From JAJFJD01 sp965228975 (lineage in GTDB: Bacteria; Pseudomonadota; Alphaproteobacteria; UBA8366), in NCBI GenBank assembly GCA_965228975.1, contig OZ245851.1, positions 1,302,001 through 1,366,000 of the forward strand: 64,000 nucleotides of DNA. The letters run 5' to 3'. Shown in pieces: positions 33,857 through 41,861 of the stretch; positions within the stretch are counted from its first letter, which is position 1, and every line of letters begins with the position of its first letter. The translations under genes were made by a program, and so were the position numbers. Under the pieces are notes generated by a model that was not told the DNA's origin, made no database searches, and saw nothing but the letters and a program-made list of their open reading frames with translations.

Positions 33857-34780
33857 TTAGCCCGGGATCGGGGTCTCGCCTTGGAATTGAGTGCGATACA
33901 TGACGCGGCGTTGGGTCGAATCGACCGGATCGCGGTAGTGCATCGCGCAACGATTGTCCCAAACCAGCAAATCGCCTGCCTTCCAGGTGTGGGTCCACTT
34001 GAATTCGTCCTGTGTGGCATGTTCCCACAGCCGGTCGAGCAGGGCCTCGCTTTCGTCTTCGTCCATCCCGACGATGTATTGCGACGGATAATCCCGGCGG
34101 CGGCCGAGGTATAGAGCCTTGCGGCCGGTTTCCGGATGGACGCGGACCAAGGGGTGGTGCGGACCCGGAACCTCGGACGGGCGGGTCGGCAGGGTCACGC
34201 CGGGCCGCAGCACGCCGGCGCTGTTCCGCGTGGAATCCTGGATGGATTTCTTGCCCTGGATGGCCTCGCGAAGGTCGTCCGGCAGGGTCTCGTAAGCGGT
34301 GTACTGATTGTTGAAGGAGGTATTGCCGCTTTTCGGCGGCACCTCAATCGAGTAGAGGCAACTCCCGGCCGGTGGCTGCTCAATGTAGGAATTGTCGGAA
34401 TGCCACACCACCTCCAGGCTGCCAAGGCCGCTGTTGCGTTCGGTCGGATTGCCATCCTCGTCCAGGTTGGAAAGGATCGTGACTTCCGGCGTATCGAGCG
34501 AGTTCGCAATCGAATTCAAGCCGGCCTTCTCATAGTATTTTCGCGCTGCGCCGACCTGCGGCTCGCCGAAGATGCGGGCGCCTTCCAGGTACTGCTCCGG
34601 TGTCAGCGACTGCCCGCGGAACAACAGCACGAGATGATCGAGCCAGGCCTGGTGGATCGCGTCGCGCACCTCTCTCGGCATTGGCTGTGCCAGGTCGATG
34701 CCTTGAATCTCGGCGCCGACGGCTTTGCCCGTCGGAATGATCTTGAGGGAGCTCATTGAGTTGACGGTGTTTTGCGGCAT
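33857..34780 (-). CDS. TauD/TfdA-family Fe(II)/2-oxoglutarate dioxygenase (copy 3)
   Basis: The 307-residue enzyme carries H127-x-D129 (VWHSDNSYIEQPP) and distal His in CAMHYRDPVD, with a C-terminal YRTQFQGETPIPG. It shares with copy 1 the start (G-AEI-GVDL/IDL), HPLVRVHP and GRKALYLGRR motifs, so the two are paralogs. ATG at 34780 or 34756; neither has a strong ribosome site. It converges on the M24 gene with 13 bases between stops. Confidence 0.9.
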   Translation of the reverse strand: MPQNTVNSMSSLKIIPTGKAVGAEIQGIDLAQPMPREVRDAIHQAWLDHLVLLFRGQSLTPEQYLEGARIFGEPQVGAARKYYEKAGLNSIANSLDTPEVTILSNLDEDGNPTERNSGLGSLEVVWHSDNSYIEQPPAGSCLYSIEVPPKSGNTSFNNQYTAYETLPDDLREAIQGKKSIQDSTRNSAGVLRPGVTLPTRPSEVPGPHHPLVRVHPETGRKALYLGRRRDYPSQYIVGMDEDESEALLDRLWEHATQDEFKWTHTWKAGDLLVWDNRCAMHYRDPVDSTQRRVMYRTQFQGETPIPG

Positions 34781-34889
34781 TTGACGGCCTGTAGGTTGAA
34801 TCAACAGCCGCGCCCGTGACGAGGCGTTTCGGTACCGCAATGATGACGCGCATCGTCTGCTGCATCAAGTCGAGGACGCGATCCAGCGG

Positions 34890-35417
34890 TCAGGTATCGT
34901 CCCGCACGGTCTTGATGTGGACGCGCTTCTTCTGCCGGCGGTCTTTGCCGTCCGCCGGGCCGTCCTGCCGTCTGCGGCGGTCCGGACCGAAATAGTGTGA
35001 GGCGGCGACGAACGGCCGCGGCTGTTCCAAAACGGCGATGATCCGGCTTTCGATATTGCCGATGCTGATCGGCTTCGCGATCACTTCGTTCACGCCCATA
35101 TCGCGTGCTCGCTCGATCATGTCCTCTTCGGTATGGGCCGAACAGAATATGATGGGAACGAAGGGGTCTGGACTCTTGTCCTGATCACGCAGTTTGCGGA
35201 CGAACGTCAAACCGTCCATCGGTTCCATCTGCCAGTCCGAGATGACGATGTGGACTTTCTCCTCTTCGAGGCTTTTTAGCGCCGAAAGGCCGTCGCTTGC
35301 TTCTCGGATGTTCGGCTGACGGAAGCCGATGATTTGCAGCACTTCCTTGATAATCGTGCGCGTACTGGCCTCGTCGTCGACGATCAAGATTTTGAGTTGG
35401 TCAAATGCAAAGGCCAT
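34890..35417 (-). CDS. CheY-like response regulator with basic tail
   Basis: The 175-residue product has an intact receiver: acidic pair D14-D15 (ILIVDDE), phospho-acceptor D61 (VISDWQM), S93 and K115 (VIAKP). This contrasts with the degenerate receivers nearby. After residue about 130 there is no output domain, only a tail rich in Arg, Lys and Asp (GPDRRRRQDG, KDRRQKKR). It may pair with the H-NOX kinase or another sensor and act by protein contact; no direct evidence. Confidence 0.9.
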   Translation of the reverse strand: MAFAFDQLKILIVDDEASTRTIIKEVLQIIGFRQPNIREASDGLSALKSLEEEKVHIVISDWQMEPMDGLTFVRKLRDQDKSPDPFVPIIFCSAHTEEDMIERARDMGVNEVIAKPISIGNIESRIIAVLEQPRPFVAASHYFGPDRRRRQDGPADGKDRRQKKRVHIKTVRDDT

Positions 35418-35870
35418 CGCGCTAACTCTGGCTGCCCAATGATTGCGCTACGCGACATCAACGCATCGCAGAGACTTGGATCGGTTCGGGACGCCGTCCG
35501 CCGAAGGGCGGAACGCCTAAGAACCCGGAATTTCACGATTATACCAGCCAAGGCTTACCGTATTGCTAACTTCCAGGCGAAGGGCGACATTCGACCGAGA
35601 ATGCGAGACTAACCTCAATCGAGGATTACAGCCCGGCGCAAAAATGGACGTATGACATTAATTTCGATGGAAATGGGGTCGATTTCACCTGATGTCGGGC
35701 AGTTTGACCACCGGGACACAGGTTGCTGCCCAGGTCGCCGCAATCGAAATATGCAACCTTAGATATAAAATCGAGAGTGCAATGTGACGAGATTTACCTG
35801 TGACCGCCGTCATTTCTCTCTAAACCATAAATTCTTACGCTGGCTTGGCAACCTAGTACAGGTGTTTGAA
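35418..35870. other. Intergenic region without recognised gene
   Basis: About 450 bases between the CheY-like gene and a small plus-strand gene; composition mixed, several AT-rich patches near 35640-35860 that could be promoters. Nothing else is seen. Confidence 0.45.
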
Positions 35871-36110
35871 ATGTCCCAATTTGTTCAAAGGGATAATGCC
35901 GTTTCCGACGAGGATGGCGCGAACCGGTTCGAGCATACCTGCCAGATCGTCGGGCTTCGGGCGCAAGTCGAGGATTTGAAATACACGCTGCAGAATGTCC
36001 TGCAATGCCTGATCGCGAATAACGATCTGGCATGTCAGGGCCGTTACGAGGCGCTCATCGAGGATGCCCGGGCCGCGCTTCGCGCCAAGGAAACGGATTA
36101 TCTGAGCTAA
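35871..36110 (+). CDS. Small hypothetical protein, coiled-coil type
   Basis: I do not recognise this 79-residue protein. Its middle part (QIVGLRAQVEDLKYTLQNVLQCLIANNDL) has heptad-like Leu/Val spacing, suggesting a short helix or coiled coil, and there is no signal peptide. The ATG at 35871 is preceded by AGGTG. It is in a regulatory region and might be an adaptor, but nothing supports a specific role. Confidence 0.5.
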   Translation: MSQFVQRDNAVSDEDGANRFEHTCQIVGLRAQVEDLKYTLQNVLQCLIANNDLACQGRYEALIEDARAALRAKETDYLS

Positions 36111-36286
36111 GGTCGCAGGCATTCCCGCGGCATCGGATCAGCTTTTCGGCTCGAACGACGCCATGCCGTCGTGAGTGGCCTTTACCGGCATTGTATGGGC
36201 CGAAGAGCGGGGGGCCGACCCCGTGGCTGGGGAGCGAGTGTGGGAGGTTCCGGTCGTCGACAGGGTTGCCGCCGGCCCCCGGCCGT

Positions 36287-36526
36287 TTAGTCTTCGCGTT
36301 TTTCCTGGCTCATCGAAAGAGATCCAATCACGATGATGAAGCCGAAAAACAGAATCATCACCATGGAAATATACGCGATTTCGCCGTCGGTCATGTCGTC
36401 GCTCGTGTTCGGTTGAGAGCCCTGGTCCTGATTTTGCGCGATGCGCCTCGGCAAAGATCCGAGCAGGGTTGCCGCCTGTACGATTCGATGCCGAGGCGCT
36501 GGCGCAATTTGGGAGCTGTGAGGCAT
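36287..36526 (-). CDS. Small membrane protein, possibly FNR/FixK-regulated
   Basis: This frame encodes up to 79 residues ending in a single hydrophobic segment (AYISMVMILFFGFIIVIGSLS) and a charged tail (MSQEKRED). A shorter start (36394) gives a 35-residue protein that is nearly all membrane segment, similar in size to small oxidase subunits, but I do not recognise a family. A perfect FNR-type box lies upstream (36571-36584). The longer start has GGGA at six bases; the shorter has none clear. Confidence 0.45.
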   Translation of the reverse strand: MPHSSQIAPAPRHRIVQAATLLGSLPRRIAQNQDQGSQPNTSDDMTDGEIAYISMVMILFFGFIIVIGSLSMSQEKRED

Positions 36527-36570
36527 TACAGTCCCAGTAAAGAACCTAGCGATGCGGCCCCGCCGTAAAA

Positions 36571-36584
36571 TTGATCCAGATCAA
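36571..36584. promoter_or_regulatory. FNR/FixK/NnrR-type box
   Basis: TTGATCCAGATCAA matches the consensus TTGAT-N4-ATCAA without mismatch. It lies in a 99-base gap, on the minus strand upstream of the small membrane protein gene (start 36526, box centre about 51 bases away) and beyond the end of the DUF1194 gene. Such sites respond to low oxygen or NO through CRP/FNR-family regulators; none is encoded in this window. Confidence 0.65.
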
Positions 36585-36625
36585 AAATTAGGCAGATAGA
36601 GGTCGGGCCGTGCGTTTTCGGCGTG

Positions 36626-37519
36626 TTATTCGCCCGTCCCGCCGGTAATGATGCCGAGCCAGCGCCATTCCCCGATATTACAGGGCGGAGAGACCCGCTC
36701 GGAGACGCGCCAGATCCGGGCGGTGCCGTGAAGGGGCGACGACGCGGCGCGTTGGTAGCCCGCCGGTGTCCGGCCGGCGATCTCAAGGATGAGTTTCTTC
36801 CTGACCGCGCGGTCGAAGTCCTCGAACCCGTTGGCCACGACATGAAAGGCCCCGGGTCCCCCGATCACGCAGTCCCGGTAAAACAGGTCGATATCGGGGA
36901 TCGTCGGATATTTTGCGTTCGTTTGGTCCGTGACGATCGGCAAGCCGTTTACGGTGATGCCGGCCGCAACCGCATCGTCCCTGGCATCGGTCACCAAACG
37001 TCCGTAGTTGTTCGACCCGTCGCCGGAAACATCAAGGATACGGCGGGTACCTTCGAAGCCGTTTCCGCTGAATCGCGGGACGGATAAATCGATGGCGTCG
37101 CTGACGGAGGTGCGATGCGCCGTCACGATGGGGGCGGCGGCCAGTTTGTTGGCGAATGCTGCGGCGCTGGCTTCGTCATGGATTTCCGTCCAATCGACGA
37201 TGACCTTGTACCAACCGAGACCGGCCCATTCCACGTAGCTGAGCGCGATCCGGCCGAGCATGCCGGACTTTATGGCGGCGATGACCTCGGGATTACGCAG
37301 CGCGCGGAGATAGCCGTCCCGTTGCAGCCGTGCTTCCTCTGCATCGACGCTGCCCGAGACGTCGACCGCCAGCAACAGTTCCAGATCGACCGGCTTCTCC
37401 TCGGCGGCGAGGCTCGGAACCAGTATTGCCAAAAATGCCAGTGTAAATCCCATCGTCAGCCATCGATGAATGGATCCCCGTGGCCGATGCCGTTGAAATG
37501 GTTTTGCCGATTGCTGCAT
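36626..37519 (-). CDS. DUF1194 von Willebrand-like secreted protein
   Basis: The 297-residue product has a signal peptide with basic start and hydrophobic core (about residues 20-39, WLTMGFTLAFLAILVPSLA), then the DUF1194 core VDLELLLAVDVSGSVDAEEA with a MIDAS-like D-x-S-x-S, and ILDVSGDGSNNYGR and VNGLPIVTD segments. It probably sits in the periplasm and binds a protein or divalent ion; no target is known. Ribosome site AAGGGAG, seven bases before the ATG. Confidence 0.88.
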   Translation of the reverse strand: MQQSAKPFQRHRPRGSIHRWLTMGFTLAFLAILVPSLAAEEKPVDLELLLAVDVSGSVDAEEARLQRDGYLRALRNPEVIAAIKSGMLGRIALSYVEWAGLGWYKVIVDWTEIHDEASAAAFANKLAAAPIVTAHRTSVSDAIDLSVPRFSGNGFEGTRRILDVSGDGSNNYGRLVTDARDDAVAAGITVNGLPIVTDQTNAKYPTIPDIDLFYRDCVIGGPGAFHVVANGFEDFDRAVRKKLILEIAGRTPAGYQRAASSPLHGTARIWRVSERVSPPCNIGEWRWLGIITGGTGE

Positions 37520-37855
37520 GTCGCACTCCCTTCATTGGAAACTTAGCACGACAATAGGCATTCGCCAGGGTATCGGCTTATTTGATAGGCCAACTATTTG
37601 AGTAGGGGGTATCTGGTCAATCTAGACGCCGGGATCGTTCTCCGCGGATATACCGGTTATGCGTGAAACGGACGTCAGGTATGAATTTATATTTGAAAAC
37701 CTCTAAATACAGTGAAATCAAATGGTTATTTTACTGAAATATTGGTAAATAAACATAAATCTATATTCATAAATATTGAAAATTGACTGCTATTTTGTGA
37801 GAAATTGTGTATAATTACTGTCGTTGGGAGGGGTGCTTGTCTCTTGGGGGAGAGC
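37520..37855. other. AT-rich intergenic region upstream of LuxR-type copy B
   Basis: About 335 bases, with a very AT-rich stretch at about 37690-37815 that probably holds the promoter of the regulator gene. No gene is seen. Confidence 0.5.
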
Positions 37856-38524
37856 GTGTCTCAAGCACCCGTAATCTTGGTCGGTGGCAACGACCTGTTC
37901 CGGCGCGGTCTGGACGGCTTTTTGAAAGAGTCGCCGTTTCAGACGATTGCCGAATTCGACCGTGTCGAAGATTGTCTCGGTCCGCTGGACGGGAAACCCG
38001 AGCCGGAAATCATTATTTATGTGACGACGGGCGTTACCGAGGAATCGGAATCCGCGGTCGATCGCCTCTGCGCCGTCTATACGAACGCGCGGATCGTTCT
38101 CGTGTCTTTCGAATTGTCTGTCGAGGAGCTTGGCGCCAGCTTGCGGGTCGGCGCCAGCGGGTATCTGCTGAGTTCGATTTCTAAGGATGCCTTCATTCAT
38201 TCACTGACCTTGATTTCCCTCGGGGAGACGGTTTTTCCCTCCAGTCTGGCCGCGGCTTGGTTACGCGGCGATATGGACGGATCGGGTATCGAAGACGCCG
38301 GTCGTCTGCGCGACCTGACGCCGCGCGAGCAAGACATCCTTGAATGTCTGACGCTGGGTCTGTCCAACAAGCAGATGGCGCGCAGGCTCGGCATTACGGC
38401 GGCGACCGTGAAAATCCATATGAAATCCCTTATCCGTAAGCTTGGGGTTTCCAATCGGACCCAGGCCGCCCTTTGGGCCCTCCGGGCCGGCGTCAACGAT
38501 CGGAAGCCCGGCGACGCCGCTTGA
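37856..38524 (+). CDS. LuxR-family regulator with degenerate receiver domain (copy B)
   Basis: The 222-residue protein is a close paralog of copy A: same opening (APVILVGGNDLFRRGL), same ELSVEELGASL and GYLLSSISKDAFIHSLTL blocks, and the same LuxR helix-turn-helix (RDLTPREQDILECLTLGLSNKQMARRLGITAATVKIHMKSLIRKLGVSNRTQAALWAL). The Mg pair is G10-G11, the phospho-acceptor site V56. The GTG start was chosen because GGGGGAGAG lies at the right distance; an in-frame TTG upstream (37805) looks too far. It is followed on the same strand by flp2. Confidence 0.9.
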   Translation: MSQAPVILVGGNDLFRRGLDGFLKESPFQTIAEFDRVEDCLGPLDGKPEPEIIIYVTTGVTEESESAVDRLCAVYTNARIVLVSFELSVEELGASLRVGASGYLLSSISKDAFIHSLTLISLGETVFPSSLAAAWLRGDMDGSGIEDAGRLRDLTPREQDILECLTLGLSNKQMARRLGITAATVKIHMKSLIRKLGVSNRTQAALWALRAGVNDRKPGDAA

Positions 38525-38820
38525 GCGGCAGCGGGTCCGGATTGGGCCCAAATCTACTAATTCACTGATATTTAATAAAATTGTAGGGACCTGCGCGGCA
38601 GGTTCTATCCCTTTGTAATTGCTCATCATAACCAAAGGGATAATTCTTAATCGGCCCAAATCGCCGTAGAACAACCCCATCGTCCTGATACTCTACCTCC
38701 AAGACGCCAGTCGGCTCCCCCGAAAGATCCGGGATTAATACCGGGCGGCGAGAGGACTGAAAGACAATAACAAGGCGGCGCATCAAGGCCGTCAACGTAT
38801 GTGGCGTCGGGAGAGGTAGC
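38525..38820. other. Gap between LuxR-type copy B and flp2
   Basis: About 296 bases. It holds the inverted repeats noted separately and ends with the GAGAGG ribosome site of flp2. No gene is seen. Confidence 0.5.
38584..38641 (+). promoter_or_regulatory. Overlapping inverted repeats upstream of flp2
   Basis: Two mutually exclusive hairpins are visible. ATCCCTTTG (38607-38615) pairs with CAAAGGGAT (38633-38641) across a 17-base loop. Alternatively AGGGA (38585-38589) pairs with TCCCT (38608-38612) around an inner ACCTGC/GCAGGT stem. They lie 180-236 bases upstream of flp2, so may be an attenuator-like leader or an operator for a dimeric protein. Confidence 0.45.
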
Positions 38821-38988
38821 ATGGTTAACGCATTTCTGATGCGACTGATGCGGGACGAGAGCGGTGCATCGGCCATCGAGTACGGATTGCTCATCGCGCT
38901 CGTTGCGGTTGGGCTGGTCGCCGCTCTGGACAGTCTGAGCGGGTCCTTCAACAGCACGATCGGCGTTGCGACAAATACAATGAACTGA
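38821..38988 (+). CDS. Flp/Fap-type pilin subunit (flp2)
   Basis: A 55-residue protein (MVNAFLMRLMRDESGASAIE...) with the Flp signature: DESG-ASAIEYGLLIAL, where cleavage after Gly and the following E-Y fit class IVb prepilins, and a hydrophobic helix. GAGAGG ribosome site before the ATG. It follows LuxR-type copy B by 296 bases on the same strand, mirroring the copy A/flp1 pair. It is related to flp1 (shared DESGA-AIEYGL core) but differs in the tail. Confidence 0.9.
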   Translation: MVNAFLMRLMRDESGASAIEYGLLIALVAVGLVAALDSLSGSFNSTIGVATNTMN

Positions 38989-39063
38989 CCGGAGACGTAA
39001 TTCCGGCAAACAACAATGTGCGTAACGAAAGCGCACGACACCGGGGAAAGATCGAGACTCACC

Positions 39064-39438
39064 ATGCAGGTGCACTTAAGTAACGAAGATTCTGAATCGG
39101 GCCAGGGGCCGCATGCGTCTAATGTCGCACTCTGCCGAAGCGTGTTGAGGCGGCGGACGCGATACTATCTGGCGCAGCGCGAGGCCGGGATATCGGCGCA
39201 AGGTGCGGGCATTCTCGACCTGATCGTGCTCGGCCAAATCGAAGGCTGCTGCATGGATGTCGCGATGCTGAGCGATGTCTTGAACCTGTCGAATTCGGCG
39301 GTACGGCTCCAGGTCGTTGACCTGATCAAGGATGGCTGGATCGTCGTCCGGAACACCGGCGGGCAGGCACGGCTCTATATGACCGACAAGGCGGCCGACT
39401 ACGCCTCGACCTGGATCGAATTGTCGTTGGATGGTTGA
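39064..39438 (+). CDS. Small winged-helix-like protein
   Basis: The 124-residue protein looks like a small helix-turn-helix regulator of MarR type: helices in YYLAQREAGISAQGAGILDLIVLGQIEG, MDVAMLSDVLNLSNSAVRLQVVDLIKDGWI (a helix-turn-helix with a recognition helix) and a wing-like RNTGGQARLYMTDKA. I cannot assign a family with certainty. The start is either ATG at 39064 or ATG at 39016. It lies between flp2 and the PilZ gene on the same strand. Confidence 0.55.
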   Translation: MQVHLSNEDSESGQGPHASNVALCRSVLRRRTRYYLAQREAGISAQGAGILDLIVLGQIEGCCMDVAMLSDVLNLSNSAVRLQVVDLIKDGWIVVRNTGGQARLYMTDKAADYASTWIELSLDG

Positions 39439-39606
39439 CCCTGAAAATAACGTTGAAATCGATACCTCATATTACTTATGGCCTAGGCCAATGTTACTAG
39501 AGACGTTCTCGGTAATTACTTCGATAATTAAGTATACAGGGTAATTGGGTATCTCTAATTAGGTAAATATTCAAAACCATATAATTATAAAGAGTGGATT
39601 GCGGTA

Positions 39607-40338
39607 ATGACTGTGGCACCGGTTTGTTTGATTGGCGGCGAAGACGCCGCCCGCGGAGAGCTTCGGGAGACCTTGGAGACGGGTTCCTTCGAGGTTGTCA
39701 GCGAGTATGAGACTGTCCACGCATGCGTGGCCGAAATCGAAGAGACGGCAGAGCCCGAACTGGTGATAGCGCTGGTCGGCGCAGGCGCTGATTTCACGGA
39801 CGGCCGGTTGGGCCAGCTTCGGCGGACGTTCCCGGAAGCGAACCTCGTCATCGTCGGCGACAATCCGACGCGGGATCAGTTGCGCGCTTGTGTCGAGCTG
39901 GACGCGAACGGTTTCCTGCCGCGGTCGATCGACCCGCGCGCGTTGCTGCAATCGCTGCAGGTTATCTTGCTCGGCGAAAAACTCTACATCGCCGGCAAGA
40001 AGCGGGCGGTTCGGGCCGTCGCTGCCGGTCAGCCGGCGCCGGCGGCGGTGTCATCCGTGGCCGCATCCGCCGGATCATCCGAGCGCCGTGCGGCGCCGCG
40101 GCGGCGGACGCTTCAGCAGGCGGAGATTGTCTACAACAACAATCAATGTGTCATGCACGGTGCGATTTTCGACATTTCCGACCAAGGGGCGAAGATCCGC
40201 CCGGCGGACATTGTCAACGCGCCGAGCCGGTTCGAACTGCGTGTAAAATATGGCCCCAGCTTCCAATGCGAGGTTGTGCGGAAGTCCGGTTTCTACGTGG
40301 GCGTCCGGTTCCTGTCCGAAGTCACCTCGGCCGCGTAA
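39607..40338 (+). CDS. Degenerate receiver-PilZ fusion protein (copy C)
   Basis: The 243-residue protein starts with a receiver-like domain paralogous to copies A and B (APVCLIGGEDAARGEL; acidic pair replaced by G10-G11, phospho-acceptor site L56, conserved Lys changed to Arg in LPRSIDPRALLQSLQVILLGEK). A linker rich in Ala, Pro and Ser follows (about 140-155). The C-terminal PilZ domain has both c-di-GMP motifs: RxxxR (RRAAPR, about 160-165) and D-x-S-x-x-G (DISDQG). The whole protein therefore looks like a c-di-GMP effector with a phosphorylation-independent N-terminal domain. The start is ATG; AT-rich leader upstream. Confidence 0.88.
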   Translation: MTVAPVCLIGGEDAARGELRETLETGSFEVVSEYETVHACVAEIEETAEPELVIALVGAGADFTDGRLGQLRRTFPEANLVIVGDNPTRDQLRACVELDANGFLPRSIDPRALLQSLQVILLGEKLYIAGKKRAVRAVAAGQPAPAAVSSVAASAGSSERRAAPRRRTLQQAEIVYNNNQCVMHGAIFDISDQGAKIRPADIVNAPSRFELRVKYGPSFQCEVVRKSGFYVGVRFLSEVTSAA

Positions 40339-40413
40339 CCGAACCGGCGCGGACATATTCTATTCGCGCCGGAAACAGCCTATTATATCGTAAAATCAAT
40401 ATGTTGATTGGTG

Positions 40414-40444
40414 TTCGGCGATGGTGATTCAGACCATCGCCGAA
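40414..40444. terminator. Stem-loop downstream of the PilZ gene
   Basis: TTCGGCGATGGT (40414-40425) pairs with ACCATCGCCGAA (40433-40444) around a seven-base loop. No T-run follows on either strand, so it may be a weak terminator or another structure. It lies 75 bases beyond the PilZ stop. Confidence 0.45.
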
Positions 40445-40543
40445 ACCGATGCTCTCTCACCTTTGGTCTATCTATTAAGGGCTATTTACCCTCTTAATGG
40501 GTAATCCTAGAGTTAGGAAGTAGATCGAGTAAGGAGCATCGCG

Positions 40544-41035
40544 ATGGGTGACGTGGTCGCCCCCGAACACTACGGCGTCGCCGAACATCCCGGCATCGTC
40601 GCCTTGCGGTCCTATTGGCGCCGCATCGGTGACGGGCGTTTGCCCAGTCGCGCCGACTTGGACCCGGCGGACATCACCCGCATTCTCGGTAACGTCATGC
40701 TTGTCGATGTCGAGCACTCGCCCATCCGCTTTCGCATGCGACTGTGCGGCACGATCGTGGACCGTTTGTTTGGACGGGACTTTACCGGTTGTTATCTGGA
40801 TGAGCGCGGCGCCGAGTATTTCGAGCGCGACGTTCTGACCGACTACGGCGATGTCGTGACGACGCAGCGTCCGCATTTTCTGCAGCGGACCGTCGCATTG
40901 GGGGATGGCGTTTGGCTTGCCTATCAGCGGTTGCTGTTGCCGTTGTCCGAGAACGGTGCAGACGTGGATATGCTTCTCGGCGGTGTTTTCGGCTCCATCG
41001 AAAAGCGGCTGGAAAGCGCCTCATACTCCGCCTGA
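40544..41035 (+). CDS. PAS_5-like domain protein (copy C)
   Basis: The 163-residue product has the PAS_5-type pattern clearly: LRSYWRRIGDGRLPSRADLDP, then a FRMRLCGTIV strand, FTGCYLDERG and the C-terminal YQRLLLPLSENGADVDMLLGGVFG. GAG ribosome site before the ATG. It is probably a stand-alone ligand sensor; no output domain. A second gene of the same kind follows. Confidence 0.8.
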   Translation: MGDVVAPEHYGVAEHPGIVALRSYWRRIGDGRLPSRADLDPADITRILGNVMLVDVEHSPIRFRMRLCGTIVDRLFGRDFTGCYLDERGAEYFERDVLTDYGDVVTTQRPHFLQRTVALGDGVWLAYQRLLLPLSENGADVDMLLGGVFGSIEKRLESASYSA

Positions 41036-41269
41036 TCGTTTCGCCCTTGGACAACGGAGACGGGACCGAAATCCGTTTCTCGGCATCGCCGTGCGTCGGA
41101 ATGACGCGGGGGGTTGTATCCAGCAGCCTTGATCGCCATTTTCCGCGGTCGCTGCGCCGATTCAGAATGGCTCAGCGCGGAATATTCCAATCTTCCGAAT
41201 TAATAAAACCGCCTATCGATCTGGAAACGCCACCGATGATATTCAAAAATTCTACAAGCGAATGCTGTA

Positions 41270-41710
41270 ATGTGCGGAATAACCTACCATCCCGACGTCC
41301 GGGCGATGATCGATTACTGGCAGTCAATTCATCCGGAGAGAGGGCTACCGGGTCGGCGACATTTCGAACCGGCCAGCGTAAAACAGCTTCTGCCGACCAT
41401 TCGGCTCATTGATGTCGACGGGCCGCCGTATCGGTTTCGCGTGCGGCTGGCGGGAACGGAGATCACCGAGTTCTACCGGGTCGACCATACCGGACGGTGG
41501 TTCGATGAGTTCATCGACGACTTCGAGGATTCCGAAACCTATCGCGACTTGGTCGATGTGGTTACGTCCGGGCGCCCCGGTTGGCGCCTCGGCGTTTCCC
41601 GGATTGTGAAAGACCGTGAATTCCAAACGTTCGAGCGGCTGATCCTGCCCTTTGCAAAGGACGGGGAAAACGTTGATATGCTCCTGATATTCATGGTTTT
41701 TGCAGACTAG
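41270..41710 (+). CDS. PAS_5-like domain protein (copy D)
   Basis: The 146-residue protein matches the same pattern: IDYWQSIHPERGLPGRRHFEP, FRVRLAGTEITEFYRVDHTGRWFDEF and FERLILPFAKDGENVDMLLIFMVF. The similarity to copy C is clear, and both lie in tandem on the plus strand. The ATG at 41270 has no strong ribosome site. Function unknown. Confidence 0.78.
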   Translation: MCGITYHPDVRAMIDYWQSIHPERGLPGRRHFEPASVKQLLPTIRLIDVDGPPYRFRVRLAGTEITEFYRVDHTGRWFDEFIDDFEDSETYRDLVDVVTSGRPGWRLGVSRIVKDREFQTFERLILPFAKDGENVDMLLIFMVFAD

Positions 41711-41861
41711 TCGGCGCGGCGTTGTCCGCTCGGATCGAGCAACCGTGAAAGCGATTTGATCCTGCGTTTGCCATCGTTGCCCTAGGTTACTCTTGAGACC
41801 AAGCCTTCGCAGAAAGGCGTCGAGTGCAGTCCCGCTGCAAATGGATCAGGAGTGTGCCGAT

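Noticed and set aside
31549..38524. Quorum-sensing LuxR regulators
   Set aside because: The N-terminal domains are receiver-like, not autoinducer-binding, and no luxI-type synthase is present.
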